A stretch of 10,236 nt of DNA, from positions 1 through 10,236 of the forward strand of contig JAKAFQ010000115.1 in NCBI GenBank assembly GCA_021817875.1. Direction: 5' to 3'. This document shows, piece after piece, positions 1 to 5,393 of the stretch (the stretch's first letter is position 1; the number at the start of each line of letters is the position of its first letter). This DNA is from Pseudomonadota bacterium. GTDB taxonomy: Bacteria > Pseudomonadota > Gammaproteobacteria > Steroidobacterales > Steroidobacteraceae. A model generated the notes under the pieces. It had not been told where the DNA came from. It was given only the letters and a program-made list of their open reading frames with translations, and did no database searches. Position numbers and translations under genes: made by a program.

Positions 1-291
1 ACCCGGCAGCTTCGTGAGACCGGATAAAGCGGGACGACAAGCCTTCGCGGGATTTGGGGCTTTCACGGCGATCACGCTCCACATGGGGATCGGCCGCTGC
101 AGGTGGCACGGCACGTGCCCACGCTTACAATCGTGATCGACACACCGGAGCGCACGGCCGCGGCGTTCCCGATTATCGATGCGCTGACTGCCGAACGTGG
201 CTTGATCATCAGCGAGATGGTGCCCGCCGTGCACGCGCGCTCCAGCGATCGTCGCCGTGGCGGACTGCGATTGGCCAGCCACCACTACTAG
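1..291 (+). pseudogene. DUF190 family protein, 3' part, interrupted by an in-frame stop
   Basis: Frame 1 reads TRQLRETG, a TAA stop at 25-27, then SGTTSLRGIWGFHGDH and continues open to a TAG at 289-291. The downstream part has the features I recall for DUF190: the block with GIWGFHGDHAPHGDR, then HVPTLTIVIDTPERTAAAFPIIDALTAE and a C-terminal SEMVPAV. The residues on both sides of the stop fit the family without a gap (REAGVSG is usual there), so the stop replaces one codon, often Val or Ile. The gene starts left of the window. DUF190 proteins often neighbour CrcB fluoride channels, and their own role is unresolved. A GTG at 103 could restart translation but would lose the conserved glycine/histidine block. 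I call it a nonsense-mutated gene; the family call is fairly sure, loss of function is inferred. Confidence 0.72.
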
Positions 292-811
292 GAAGCGGTC
301 CTGATCGTTGACACGGGCGATGACCTTCCCTTCAAGCGGCCTGCGAGAGAAGTTGATTCTCGCAGCCAACGTTGAGCCGCTCTCCGTGACCAGCAGCCGC
401 GAGTCGTTAACCAGCGTTCGCGCAGAATCGTAGATCGTCGTCGGTTTCGGCCATCGTCCAATTGACTCGACTGAGCTGCTGCAAGTCTGGTTCTTGATTT
501 TGCTGAGCGAGAATCACACTAACTGTGAAGGTTCCGTGATCTTCTTGCCGTTTCGGCAACGACCCGAATTGCCCGCTCGGTACGCATGCGTTCGAGAGAG
601 TAAGACGTTGAGACTCGAGAGAAGATGATGCAGAGGGGCAGGCTTGCCTATGTTTTGTCAGTTTACCACGCCGGTCGCACCCGTCCAGGCCTTCGCATGG
701 CCGCGGACGGCCGTGCTCGCACGCGCGCAGAGCCGCGGCCTGGACCGGTGCGCTGCGGCGTGGGGCTTCGTCCTCGGGCAATCCCGCCCGAGATCAAGAC
801 GGAGCTCGCTC
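292..811. other. Gene-poor stretch between the DUF190 remnant and radC
   Basis: I find no convincing coding sequence here on either strand. The open frames present (for example 407-781 on the minus strand and 625-843 on the plus strand) are rich in Arg, Ala and Ser and resemble no family I know. The left part is less GC-rich than its surroundings, notably about 480-560. The only clear structure is an inverted repeat at 341-365. The nine-base word CGAGAGAAG occurs at 344-352 and again at 616-624. It could hold the radC promoter or an old junction between cargo and element backbone, but nothing decisive is visible. Confidence 0.5.
341..365. repeat. 8-bp perfect inverted repeat with 9-nt loop
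   Basis: CTGCGAGA (341-348) and TCTCGCAG (358-365) are exact reverse complements around the loop GAAGTTGAT. It lies about 50 bp after the broken DUF190 gene. There is no T tract on either side, so it is a poor intrinsic terminator. It could be a protein binding site or an RNA hairpin. Confidence 0.5.
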
Positions 812-1306
812 ATGAGCATGCTCAATTCGCTTCTCATCCATGATCACGACCTCGGTACCGTGCGCAAGGCGACGGCCGATGAAATCATCTCAGCCGCCCG
901 CGTCTGCGTAGCGCACAGAATGCGCCGGGGCGCATCGCTCTCGTCGCCCACCGCGGCTCGGGACTATCTCGTCCTGCACTTCGCTGCGTTGCCGCACGAA
1001 GTCTTTTGCGTGATCTACCTCGACAGCCGACATCGCGTGATCGAGTGCCAGGATCTCTTCCGCGGCACGATCGACAGCGCGAGCGTCCATCCGCGGGAAG
1101 TGGTGAAGGAAGCTCTGAGGCGAAATGCCGCCGCCTGCCTCCTGGCGCACAATCATCCCAGCGGCGTTGCCGAGCCCAGCCCGGCTGACGAGCTGATCAC
1201 CCGGCAGCTGAAGGCCGCCTTGCAGCTTGTCGATATCCGGGTGCTCGATCACCTCGTTGTCGCGGGTGCTGGATGTATCAGCTTTGCCGACCGTGGCCTG
1301 CTCTGA
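812..1306 (+). CDS. radC: RadC-type JAB/MPN domain protein (short, mobile-element form)
   Basis: The 164-residue product matches the C-terminal JAB domain of RadC. Residue 63 is a Glu in PHEVFCVIYLD, followed by the FRGTIDSASVHPREVVKEAL block (83-102). The JAMM metal motif HNHPSGVAEPSPAD spans residues 113-126 (His113, His115, Asp126). It lacks the N-terminal helix-hairpin-helix region of chromosomal RadC, as is usual for copies in ICEs. The start chosen is ATG 812: it has a GGAG at 801-804 with a 7-nt spacer, and MSMLNSLL looks like the family N-terminus. An in-frame ATG at 644 would add 56 low-complexity residues. RadC was once called a DNA repair protein, but its real role is unclear. It stands alone, convergent with the SDR gene. 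Confidence 0.93.
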   Translation: MSMLNSLLIHDHDLGTVRKATADEIISAARVCVAHRMRRGASLSSPTAARDYLVLHFAALPHEVFCVIYLDSRHRVIECQDLFRGTIDSASVHPREVVKEALRRNAAACLLAHNHPSGVAEPSPADELITRQLKAALQLVDIRVLDHLVVAGAGCISFADRGLL

Positions 1307-1318
1307 CGCAACATAATT

Positions 1319-1346
1319 CCCGGCTCCGGTCTAGGTCGGAGTCGGG
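1319..1346. terminator. Candidate terminator stem-loop after radC
   Basis: Ten bases (1319-1328, CCCGGCTCCG) pair with 1337-1346 (CGGAGTCGGG) around an 8-nt loop, with one G-U wobble. The stem starts 13 nt after the radC stop, in the gap between two convergent genes. The sequence after it on the plus strand is only mildly T-rich and has no clean U tract, so intrinsic termination is uncertain. It might serve either convergent gene. Confidence 0.4.
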
Positions 1347-1439
1347 ATCGTCGGCTTTCATTTGAATCCGTCGGCATGGTCGCGTTTTAACCTCTCGCTC
1401 GCGGGGGTTCTCCGGACATCGGAGGGGCTCTGTCGCCGG

Positions 1440-2273
1440 TCAGCGGGCAGCTGGGCCCGCTACTTCGCTGCCCCAGCCAGCGCCTTCGGTCGCTGCAAGA
1501 GGATTGTTGCCATCCCAATGGTTGGCGATCATGCGGTGTCCGGAGATCGCGTTCGCCTGGTCGGAAAGGAGCCAGAGCAGCGGCGGCACCATGATTGCCG
1601 GGTCGAGGAGCTGGCCTCGGGCACTCTCGGGGAAACCAGCGGGAACCATCCCAGTCAGCGTCGCGCCACCCGGAAGCAGGGCATTGACTGTCACCCCGGT
1701 GCCGCGCAGATCCTCAGCCCAGATTATGGTTTCGGACTCCAGAGCGGCCTTCGACGGGCCATAGGGCGAGAACCCGGTCCGGCGCATGGTCGAGTGACTG
1801 ATCGAGACATTCACGATGCGGCCCCATCCCGCGCGCAGCATGTGCGGTGTCGCCGCGCGTGCCATCAGGAACGGGCCGTTGACGTTGGTGTCGATCACCA
1901 TCCGCCAGGTCTCGGGCTCGACCTCCCAGAATCGGGTCGGTTGGGTCATGAAGGATTCGCTGACGTACCTCATGCCCCGGCCGGCATTGTTCACCAAGAT
2001 GTCCAGTTGGCCGAACCGTTCCAGCGCGGCAGTGACGACGCGTTGTGCGTCGACTTCGCGGGTGACGTCGGCGAGAACGGGGATGACCCGGTCGGTGCCT
2101 GCTTCGGCAGCCACGGCGTCAATCTCCGAGCGCTCGCGGGCCGAGGTCGCCACGACTCGGATCCCGGCTCGCGCCAGGCCTAGCGTCATCGCCCGGCCGA
2201 TGCCGCGTCCTGCACCGGTGACAATCGCCACGCGACCGGGGTTCGGGGTCTGCGGACCCGCATTCTTCATCAT
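1440..2273 (-). CDS. SDR family NAD(P)-dependent oxidoreductase
   Basis: The 277-residue protein is a classical short-chain dehydrogenase/reductase. The nucleotide-binding TGAGRGIG is at residues 19-26, the DV pair after the fourth strand at 69-70, and NNAG at 95-98. The active site is YGPSK with Tyr171 and Lys175, plus an upstream Ser (157 or 159). VNALLPGGATLTGM follows the active site. ATG 2273 was chosen because GGAGAA at 2283-2288 lies 9 nt before it; an in-frame ATG at 2297 and further upstream starts would only add a non-homologous tail. The substrate cannot be told from sequence. It lies 100 nt downstream of the RHH gene on the same strand and may be read with it. It has no obvious role in conjugation and is probably cargo. 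Confidence 0.92.
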   Translation of the reverse strand: MMKNAGPQTPNPGRVAIVTGAGRGIGRAMTLGLARAGIRVVATSARERSEIDAVAAEAGTDRVIPVLADVTREVDAQRVVTAALERFGQLDILVNNAGRGMRYVSESFMTQPTRFWEVEPETWRMVIDTNVNGPFLMARAATPHMLRAGWGRIVNVSISHSTMRRTGFSPYGPSKAALESETIIWAEDLRGTGVTVNALLPGGATLTGMVPAGFPESARGQLLDPAIMVPPLLWLLSDQANAISGHRMIANHWDGNNPLAATEGAGWGSEVAGPAAR

Positions 2274-2372
2274 GGTCTCAGCTTCTCCGCCGCCCATAGA
2301 CTTGGAGACAGGGCGCTCTGAGTGCACATACGATCTGCGTACGCCGTGTCCGCCAGCGAAGGCTGGGCTCGC

Positions 2373-2558
2373 CTACTTCCGACCCTTGGTGGGCTTCGGC
2401 TCCCGAAGCACATCGGCGTATTTCGCGAAGAGCAGCTCTAGGGCTTGCCGCAGCAGCCGCGTCTGGGGGATATCCGTCTGCTCCGAGAGCTCCTTGAGCC
2501 GGTCGGCCATCTCCACAGAGACACCCAGTCCCAATTTTCGGCTGGCGGATCGCACCAC
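2373..2558 (-). CDS. Ribbon-helix-helix (CopG/Arc-like) DNA-binding protein
   Basis: The 61-residue product starts at a GTG (2558-2556). Residues about 8-14 (KLGLGVS) can form the DNA-binding beta strand. They are followed by two helices: VEMADRLKELSEQT, then IPQTRLLRQALELLFAKYADVL with the conserved small turn. The tail is basic (KPTKGRK). Size and layout fit RHH repressors or antitoxins. An 18-bp perfect palindrome lies 13 bp upstream of its start, and a third half-site lies about 35 bp further, which suggests autoregulation. No toxin gene is recognisable beside it; the gene downstream is an SDR oxidoreductase. It could be an orphan antitoxin-like repressor or an element regulator. Confidence 0.78.
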   Translation of the reverse strand: MVRSASRKLGLGVSVEMADRLKELSEQTDIPQTRLLRQALELLFAKYADVLREPKPTKGRK

Positions 2559-2571
2559 GGTATTCCCAAAT

Positions 2572-2589
2572 GTCTAGCAATTGCTAGAC
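2572..2589. promoter_or_regulatory. 18-bp perfect palindrome, likely RHH operator
   Basis: GTCTAGCAATTGCTAGAC is its own reverse complement. It lies just upstream of the RHH start on the minus strand. RHH repressors commonly bind short palindromes in their own promoter, so it is the best operator candidate here. Promoter hexamers around it are not clear; a TACACT on the minus strand (2614-2609) could be a -10 element. Confidence 0.65.
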
Positions 2590-2622
2590 GTTGCCTGATT
2601 AAGGGAGTAGTGTACTCGCTTT

Positions 2623-2630
2623 TCTAGCAA
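2623..2630. promoter_or_regulatory. Additional half-site TCTAGCAA
   Basis: This octamer is the same as the left half of the palindrome at 2572-2589. It is 50 bp from that half, about five helical turns, so both could lie on the same face of the DNA. It may be a second binding site for the same repressor. Confidence 0.4.
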
Positions 2631-2632
2631 GC

Positions 2633-2667
2633 GGCCCTCGGAGCGGTTGGTACCCGCCCCGAGGGCC
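2633..2667. other. Strong stem-loop in the leader of the 2699 gene
   Basis: GGCCCTCGG (2633-2641) pairs with CCGAGGGCC (2659-2667). After one A/C mismatch, GCGG (2643-2646) pairs with CCGC (2654-2657), leaving a 7-nt loop. The stem ends 17 nt before the AGAGG ribosome binding site of the 2699 gene. No T tract follows, so it is more likely a structured leader, a factor-dependent terminator or an insulating hairpin than a classic terminator. Confidence 0.55.
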
Positions 2668-2698
2668 TGCCACAACCACGTATCAGAGGTACGCAGTC

Positions 2699-2971
2699 AT
2701 GGGTTCACGACCCGCGCATTCTAGCCGGCGCAAGCGGCAGCGGTCCCGGCTCAGGCCGACCGGTCCCGATGTCCACGCGATCATGGCGCGGCTCGGACGC
2801 GCCCAGGCGCTCATCACGGTCGCACAGCGCAGCCTCGAGGCCGATGACCGGACGGACGCTTACCCCGAGGCCGTGGTGCTCAAGACCGGTCTCGCCGCGC
2901 TCGATGCCGTCTATGACGAGCTCGACGCGGCCGATCGCCAGCTCCATGGGGTGCAGGGCGAGGCGCGGTGA
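2699..2971 (+). CDS. Small hypothetical protein with helical hairpin
   Basis: The 90-residue product has an Arg/Ser-rich basic N-terminus (about residues 1-22). It then has two predicted helices, DVHAIMARLGRAQALITVAQRSL and the stretch from EAVVLKTGLAALDAVYDELDAAD, joined by a short Asp-rich turn. I do not recognise a named domain; small helical-hairpin proteins of this kind are common in ICE backbones. ATG 2699 has AGAGG at 2685-2689 with a 9-nt spacer. Its stop overlaps the GTG of the next gene (GTGA, 2968-2971), which suggests coupled translation. Its helical pattern resembles that of the leftward gene at 3818-4120. Confidence 0.7.
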   Translation: MGSRPAHSSRRKRQRSRLRPTGPDVHAIMARLGRAQALITVAQRSLEADDRTDAYPEAVVLKTGLAALDAVYDELDAADRQLHGVQGEAR

Positions 2972-3252
2972 GTCTTCTGGGCATCCGCGCCACCATCTCC
3001 CACACCGGTCATCTCACGCGCGTCTCTCAGGCGATCGCTTGCCCTGATCGGGCCGGCCCGAAGGATGCCTGGCACCATCTGATCGTCAGGCCCGCGGCCC
3101 GGGAAGACCGCTGCCCGGCCGACGCGCTGGTCGGGATGCTCTGGTGGAACGAACTCACCCGAGCGGAGCGTGCCTACTGGCTGGATGTGGTCGGGACCGC
3201 GGTCCCGGCCGATGGGTGGCGAGCCTTCCAGGCCGGGAGGCGACCGCCGTAA
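2968..3252 (+). CDS. Hypothetical protein, translationally coupled
   Basis: The 94-residue product starts at a GTG that overlaps the preceding stop by 4 nt, with GAGG at 2960-2963. The second half, GMLWWNELTRAERAYWLDVV followed by AVPADGWRAFQAGR, is rich in Trp and has the look of small hypothetical proteins I recall from conjugative elements, where a WWN...L..AER..W pattern recurs. No catalytic motif, signal peptide or membrane segment is visible. Overlap with the upstream gene argues that it is real and made together with it. Function unknown. Confidence 0.68.
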   Translation: MSLLGIRATISHTGHLTRVSQAIACPDRAGPKDAWHHLIVRPAAREDRCPADALVGMLWWNELTRAERAYWLDVVGTAVPADGWRAFQAGRRPP

Positions 3253-3320
3253 TCGTCACGCGACCGCGCACGAGATGGGGTCTCCATGGGCGGACGTGTC
3301 GTCTCCATCGATCCTTGCAA

Positions 3321-3361
3321 GCCTGCGGGCGCCTGGACCGCCGCGGCTCTGCCCGGCAGGC
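3321..3361. terminator. GC-rich hairpin in a convergent intergenic gap
   Basis: GCCTGC (3321-3326) pairs with GCAGGC (3356-3361), and GGC (3328-3330) can pair with GCC (3351-3353) inside it. It lies in the 145-bp gap between the rightward hypothetical pair and the leftward gene ending at 3398. No U tract is present on either side. The position suggests a boundary between two transcripts; termination is inferred only. Confidence 0.25.
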
Positions 3362-3397
3362 GGGCCGCACGGTCTCGCTCTCAGCCGCAGCCTTCCC

Positions 3398-3775
3398 TCA
3401 TTCCTGCTCGGAGAACCCACCTCGGGTGGTGCGCTGATCGGCCGTGATCAGCCCCATGCGCTGCAGCCGAGCCTCGATCGCACGCAGGGTGCGCCCGTGC
3501 CGGGCCGCAATGGCCTCCGGGGGCTCTTTCGCCGCGAACTCCGTGCGCAACTGCTCCTCTTCCTTGATCGTCCAGTCCCGGCCGACATTCTCGGGGAGTA
3601 GCGCCCGGCGCCTCGTACGCGCATCTACGGCGTCGATCGCACCGACGCCCGCGAGTAAGGCGCGCAGGACATCGGAGCTATGGACGACACAGTCGGACGG
3701 GAGCTGCTCTCCGGAGCATGGATTGCGCCCTTCGATCAGGGACATGAGAATCGTCCTGGCCTCAGTGTGTTGCAT
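3398..3775 (-). CDS. Hypothetical protein with Myb/SANT-like segment
   Basis: The 125-residue protein has a C-terminal helical module at about residues 65-112: GRDWTIKEEEQLRTEF, then EAIAARHGRTLRAIEARLQRMGLI. The W...E...L....A...GRT..AI..RL pattern is like SANT/Myb or sigma-70 region-4 helix-turn-helix folds. The middle part (DVLRALLAGVGAIDAV, then an ARTRRR run) is helical and basic. I recall such proteins from Tn4371-like and related ICEs annotated as hypothetical. The ATG at 3775 has only a weak ribosome binding site (GGTGA). It lies 42 nt downstream of the 3818-4120 gene, probably in one leftward operon from the promoter near 4190. DNA binding is inferred. Confidence 0.78.
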   Translation of the reverse strand: MQHTEARTILMSLIEGRNPCSGEQLPSDCVVHSSDVLRALLAGVGAIDAVDARTRRRALLPENVGRDWTIKEEEQLRTEFAAKEPPEAIAARHGRTLRAIEARLQRMGLITADQRTTRGGFSEQE

Positions 3776-3817
3776 GACAGGTCACCGAACAGTTGATTGA
3801 CGCGTGGAATGCGGTCA

Positions 3818-4120
3818 TCAGGACAGACGAAGAAAAGCCAAATCGAATGCGCTGTATGCCGTCTGAAGCAGGGTTAGCGCATATCGAAGAGCCACTTCCT
3901 CATCGCCCAGTCCCGCGTGTTCCTTGGCTGCCAGTGCGTGGTGAACGACCGTCACCACCGAGATGGCATCCGAAAGGTCGCCGAGTAGGACCATGATATC
4001 CGGAGCCGCGGAGTCCGACGGCGATCGCGCCGTCGCATTCTTCGTCGGCTTGCGACGCCGGGTCCCATGCCCGGGACTTGCCCGAGCGAGACTCCTGCGA
4101 GCCGGCATTTGAGCAGCCAT
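3818..4120 (-). CDS. Small hypothetical protein with basic N-terminus and helical hairpin
   Basis: The 100-residue product begins with a basic, disordered-looking region (to about residue 38, with GTRRRKPTK). Two helices follow: DIMVLLGDLSDAISVVTVVHHALAAKE and EEVALRYALTLLQTAYSAFDLAFLRL. ATG 4120 was preferred because GGGAAG lies at 4131-4126 on the minus strand, 5 nt before it; a GTG at 4126 is in frame but overlaps that site. The helical part has the same spacing of Ala, Leu and acidic residues as the 2699-2971 product, so the two may be distant paralogues. It is divergent from the XRE regulator and shares its operator region. Confidence 0.7.
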   Translation of the reverse strand: MAAQMPARRSLARASPGHGTRRRKPTKNATARSPSDSAAPDIMVLLGDLSDAISVVTVVHHALAAKEHAGLGDEEVALRYALTLLQTAYSAFDLAFLRLS

Positions 4121-4146
4121 AGGCACTTCCCGATGGTTTCGTGCGC

Positions 4147-4209
4147 TACGAAATATGTATCACTGAGCATGTTATACTGATACTGTTTTCGTATCAATAG
4201 GGGTGATAC
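4147..4209. promoter_or_regulatory. Divergent promoter with four GTATCA/TGATAC hexamers
   Basis: Hexamers lie at 4157-4162 (GTATCA), 4178-4183 (TGATAC), 4191-4196 (GTATCA) and 4204-4209 (TGATAC). The last three alternate in orientation with identical 7-nt gaps and so form two overlapping dyads. A further inverted pair TACGAAA (4147-4153) / TTTCGTA (4187-4193) spans the region. An extended -10, TGtTATACT at 4170-4178, faces the XRE gene. On the minus strand TTGATA (4197-4192) and TAACAT (4174-4169) are 17 nt apart and face the 3818-4120 gene. It reads as an operator array where the XRE protein could control both directions, itself included. The AT-rich composition contrasts with the surroundings. 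Confidence 0.68.
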
Positions 4210-4246
4210 GGTATTAGGAGCACCTCCATCACTGACCGGGGGTGCC

Positions 4247-4474
4247 ATGAAGTATCCGACTCGCCAGAGGGCCATCGTCGCTGCGCTGCGCAAAGCTCGG
4301 GAAGCGGCGGGGCTTTCCCAGAGGCAGCTGTCCGAGAAGCTGCGCGAGCCGCCGAACTGGATCCAGCGCATTGAGGCCCTTGAGCGGCGGTTGGATGTCG
4401 CGGAGTTCATCGCCATCGCGAAGGCGGTTGACGCGGATGCTCTGGAGCTTTTTCGGGAGACACTCCAGGGTTGA
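4247..4474 (+). CDS. XRE family helix-turn-helix transcriptional regulator
   Basis: The 75-residue protein is almost entirely one Cro/C1-type HTH domain. AIVAALRKAREAAGLSQRQLSEKL carries the first helix and the start of the HTH. PPNWIQRIEALERRLDVAEFIAIAKAVDADALELF supplies the recognition helix and the closing helices. It has no effector domain, so it probably acts as a dimeric repressor. The ATG at 4247 follows a G-rich run (4238-4244), a weak ribosome binding site. Its upstream region carries the hexamer array at 4157-4209, its likely binding site. Such small regulators are common backbone genes in Tn4371-like elements. Confidence 0.9.
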   Translation: MKYPTRQRAIVAALRKAREAAGLSQRQLSEKLREPPNWIQRIEALERRLDVAEFIAIAKAVDADALELFRETLQG

Positions 4475-4596
4475 GCGCATGGTGACTGGCAGTTCGTCGC
4501 CGTTGCCGACATTGACTGACGTGGGGATCCGGCGGTAGCGTGTTTGGGTCATTCGGCACCCTGAACGCGCTGCCCTAACGATTCGAGGAATTCGCC

Positions 4597-4740
4597 GTGA
4601 CTTGGCATCATCTCTTCCTGGCGGCTGCCGTACTGGCGCTCATGTTCCCGGCCTATCGCCGCTTCGTCATCGAAACCGTGCGAAGCGTTCTCACCCCGAT
4701 CGTCGCGGTGCTGTTCTTCTTCGCAATGCGCCTGCCCTGA
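4597..4740 (+). CDS. Small 47-residue membrane protein
   Basis: A GTG at 4597 preceded by GAGGAA (4585-4590, 6-nt spacer) opens a 47-codon frame ending in TGA at 4738-4740. The peptide has two hydrophobic stretches: residues about 6-18 (LFLAAAVLALMFP) and 31-44 (VLTPIVAVLFFFAM). They are separated by a short polar loop with YRRFVIETVRS, which fits one or two membrane passes. The good ribosome binding site and the strongly hydrophobic make-up argue for a real gene despite its size. I recognise no family. It may be co-transcribed with the XRE gene, 122 nt upstream. Confidence 0.6.
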   Translation: MTWHHLFLAAAVLALMFPAYRRFVIETVRSVLTPIVAVLFFFAMRLP

Positions 4741-4956
4741 ACCTATCGGCTGAGCGGGTAAAGAGGGGAGATCGCGAGGCCTGTCTCCTGTTGGCTCGTC
4801 TTTTCTTGTGCAGCGCCACCGATCCCAGGGAGTGCGGAAACTCCCGATGAGATCACGATCCGCGCCAGCAAGCTGTCACGCACCGTGAAGATCTAGAGAC
4901 CGGAGACCTCTCTCTGCGGTCGGTGACTGCGGTGCTTCGGATCATTGTTTCATGCC

Positions 4957-5003
4957 CCTTTCGGTTGCGGTCCGGGTCGCGGGCGAGAACCGCAACCGAA
5001 AGG
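4957..5003 (+). promoter_or_regulatory. 15-bp perfect inverted repeat enclosing the DUF2958 ribosome binding site
   Basis: CCTTTCGGTTGCGGT (4957-4971) and ACCGCAACCGAAAGG (4989-5003) are exact reverse complements around a 17-nt loop. The right arm includes AAAGG of the AAAGGAG Shine-Dalgarno sequence (4999-5005) of the gene starting at 5013. In RNA the left arm would mask the ribosome binding site. This points to translational control or to a block against translation of read-through transcripts. A DNA binding site is the alternative. Confidence 0.7.
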
Positions 5004-5012
5004 AGCTTTCCG

Positions 5013-5362
5013 ATGAAACTCTTGACCGAAGCACAGCGCCGCGAGCTGCTCGCAAACGGCCAGCGATCCGCGGCCGGCAATCCGATCGATCCTCTCCCGG
5101 TTGTCAAGCTCTTCACGCCCGACGCCGGCGCCACCTGGCTCCTCACGGAGCTCGATCCGGAGGACCCGGAACGAGCCTTCGGCCTCTGCGATCTCGGACT
5201 CGGCGACCCCGAGATCGGGTCCGTGAGCCTCACCTCACCGAGCTCTCGAGCGTCCGCGGACGGCTCGGGCTTCCCGTCGAGCGCGACCTTCACTTTACGG
5301 CTGACCGCCCGCTTTCGGCCTATGCGGCCGAAGCCGCACTTCGCCGGCGCATCGTCACGTAG
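5013..5362 (+). pseudogene. DUF2958 family protein, frameshifted
   Basis: From ATG 5013 (AAAGGAG with 7-nt spacer) the frame reads MKLLTEAQRRELLANGQ, then TWLLTELDPEDPERAFGLCDLGLGDPEIGSVSL. This is the conserved core of DUF2958, a small protein of unknown function found in ICEs and plasmids. At residue 73 the frame leaves homology. The expected continuation LTELSSVRGRLGLPVERDLHF and then ADRPLSAYAAEAALRRR appears in another frame and ends at TAG 5360-5362. The cause is visible: CTCAC is repeated in tandem at 5229-5238. Removing one copy restores a 114-residue protein of normal family length. As it stands, translation would run to 5546 with an unrelated tail. It could be a true mutation or an assembly error. 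Confidence 0.85.
5229..5238 (+). repeat. CTCAC tandem duplication that causes the DUF2958 frameshift
   Basis: Two adjacent copies of CTCAC (5229-5233 and 5234-5238) sit exactly where the DUF2958 homology switches frame. With a single copy the reading is SVSLTELSSVRG, as the family expects. It looks like a slipped-strand event. Confidence 0.8.
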
Positions 5363-5393
5363 CCGACGCGCCTTGAGCCGGCGCGGCCAGTCA

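Noticed and set aside
407..781. Minus-strand 124-codon frame upstream of radC
   Set aside because: Composition shows no family-like pattern, there is no good ribosome binding site, and it reads like chance open frame in high-GC DNA.
644..811. N-terminal extension of radC from ATG 644
   Set aside because: The extra 56 residues are not RadC-like; ATG 812 has a well-placed GGAG and a family-like N-terminus.
1410..1424. CTCCG...CGGAG hairpin just after the SDR stop, as a terminator
   Set aside because: Only a 5-bp stem and no T tract on the relevant strand.
1362..2183. Long plus-strand open frame opposite the SDR gene
   Set aside because: It is the antisense shadow of a gene with all SDR motifs intact.
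3285..3446. 53-codon plus-strand frame starting MGGRVVSIDP
   Set aside because: It runs into the 3' end of the leftward gene at 3398, has no recognisable domain and only a poor ribosome binding site.
4479..4538. 19-codon frame (MVTGSSSPLP...) after the XRE gene
   Set aside because: Too short, weak ribosome binding site, no hydrophobic or known pattern.
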